DNA of 32,764 nt, from assembly GCA_017694655.1 (NCBI GenBank), contig JADIMQ010000027.1, positions 1 to 32,764 of the forward strand. Reading direction: 5' to 3'. Under the pieces are notes generated by a model. It was not told where the DNA came from. It ran no database searches and was given only the letters and a program-made list of their open reading frames with translations. The first letter of the stretch is position 1. Every line of letters starts with the position of its first letter. The stretch comes from Candidatus Cryptobacteroides merdigallinarum (GTDB lineage Bacteria; Bacteroidota; Bacteroidia; Bacteroidales; UBA932). Of the stretch, positions 32,233 through 32,764 are shown one piece after another. Made by a program: the position numbers and the translations under genes.

Positions 32233-32764
32233 TCAATAGATTACAAATTTACCTTTCTCGCGGGCATCCTCCAGCAGCTCCTGTTCCAGGTCGGTCACGA
32301 GCCGGTGGCGTCTTATGCCTACCAGGATACCCTTTATCTCGGCCTCGCAATATTCCACCGGAAGAGGTTCCCCGGCGGCTATGAAATCCCGGATATAGGC
32401 GACATTCAGCTTGTCGTAGTCGGTGTCCTTCACCTGGATGAAGGAGTTCCTCATGAGGGAAAGCAGGCTGCCGTAGTCCTTCCCGAAGTCTTTCGCGACC
32501 TCGGTGACGGCCACCCACCTGTCCCCGTAGGCTGTGTACCTGTCCGCCGAGGAGCCGGCAAGGCTGTCAGCCTCCACGATGTCGTCGATATTGTCCGAGG
32601 ACATCTTCTTCTTTATCGTCTCTATATGAGGGGAGTCAGCGGAAATCCTCATGAAACGGGCCCGCACGACAGGGACCTCGGCGATGAAGTCCTGCTTGTG
32701 GGCGTCGTAGTACGCCTCCACCTCCCCCAGGGTGACACTGGTGTCCAGCCGCTCGTTCACATAC
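32233..32764 (-). CDS. Partial gene, probable SurA-type isomerase-related protein (3' end)
   Basis: The last about 176 codons of a gene that continues beyond the right edge; no true start is visible (the reading frame is open to base 32764, and the GTG at 32760 is unlikely to be the start). The text (VTLGEVEAYYDAHKQDF, with VPVVRARFMRIS following) resembles the helical part of peptidyl-prolyl isomerases of the SurA/PpiC group. However, no parvulin signature such as GGELG is visible in what remains. It is 38 nt upstream of the SurA-like gene and co-directional. I infer a periplasmic folding helper; the missing N-terminus would settle it. Confidence 0.65.
   Translation of the reverse strand, partial: YVNERLDTSVTLGEVEAYYDAHKQDFIAEVPVVRARFMRISADSPHIETIKKKMSSDNIDDIVEADSLAGSSADRYTAYGDRWVAVTEVAKDFGKDYGSLLSLMRNSFIQVKDTDYDKLNVAYIRDFIAAGEPLPVEYCEAEIKGILVGIRRHRLVTDLEQELLEDAREKGKFVIY

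Noticed and set aside
1..32764. CRISPR array, tRNA, rRNA, transposase or integrase genes
   Set aside because: No regularly spaced repeats, no cloverleaf or rRNA-like sequence and no transposase or recombinase motifs were seen on reading both strands; a tRNA or profile scan was not possible here.

Overview
The window reads as a chromosome segment of a Bacteroidales bacterium (Bacteroidota) with fairly high GC; a hand count of sample lines in most genes gives about 57-62%. The evidence is a SusC/SusD pair, many Ser-type sulfatases, lipoprotein signals, an OstA_2-type protein next to SurA-like isomerases, a CBM20-GH77 4-alpha-glucanotransferase, and several matches to the Bacteroidetes -7 promoter element TAnnTTTG. 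The genus cannot be fixed from this sequence; an Alistipes-like or uncultured gut Bacteroidales lineage would fit. All genes but one are on the minus strand, so the layout below follows transcription from high to low coordinates.

32764-28170: outer-membrane biogenesis block. It holds the 3' end of a gene cut by the window edge, a two-domain parvulin (SurA-like) isomerase, and an OstA/LptA-like protein with long DSLA-type repeats.

28086-15889: one tightly packed eight-gene unit with gaps of 13 nt or less or ATGA-type overlaps. In order it encodes a sulfatase, a sulfatase-GH43 fusion, a small chimeric lipoprotein that looks like a deleted sulfatase, an N-terminally truncated GH51 arabinofuranosidase, a sulfatase, a GH43 lipoprotein, a sulfatase and a GH2 enzyme. 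A sulfated glycan containing arabinose and galactose is the likely substrate (inference). The unit has no SusCD pair, regulator or sulfatase-maturing enzyme of its own. Its first two genes are visibly more AT-rich than the rest.

15847-14762 (plus strand): a GxDLY/GDSL-type SGNH esterase, transcribed divergently from an OPA-family sugar-phosphate transporter (14532-13156). The transporter overlaps malQ (13163-10683).

10424-1688: a peptidase-SusC-SusD operon. A DPP IV-like serine peptidase is split in two by a run of ten G (minus strand); nine would restore the frame. It is followed by SusC, SusD, a 76-residue lipoprotein and an AT-rich Calx-beta-like lipoprotein. With no glycosidase in the operon and a peptidase as first gene, I infer uptake of peptides or glycopeptides in the manner of RagAB.

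1687-1: a 408-bp non-coding block with a large three-tier palindrome and a terminator-like hairpin, an endonuclease/exonuclease/phosphatase-family secreted protein, and then a left edge carrying two copies of a 40-bp double-hairpin repeat.

The strongest second-look items are the G10 tract in the peptidase gene, the sulfatase-GH43 fusion, and the two adjacent deletion or chimera products at 22.5-24.2 kb, which sit at a base-composition boundary.
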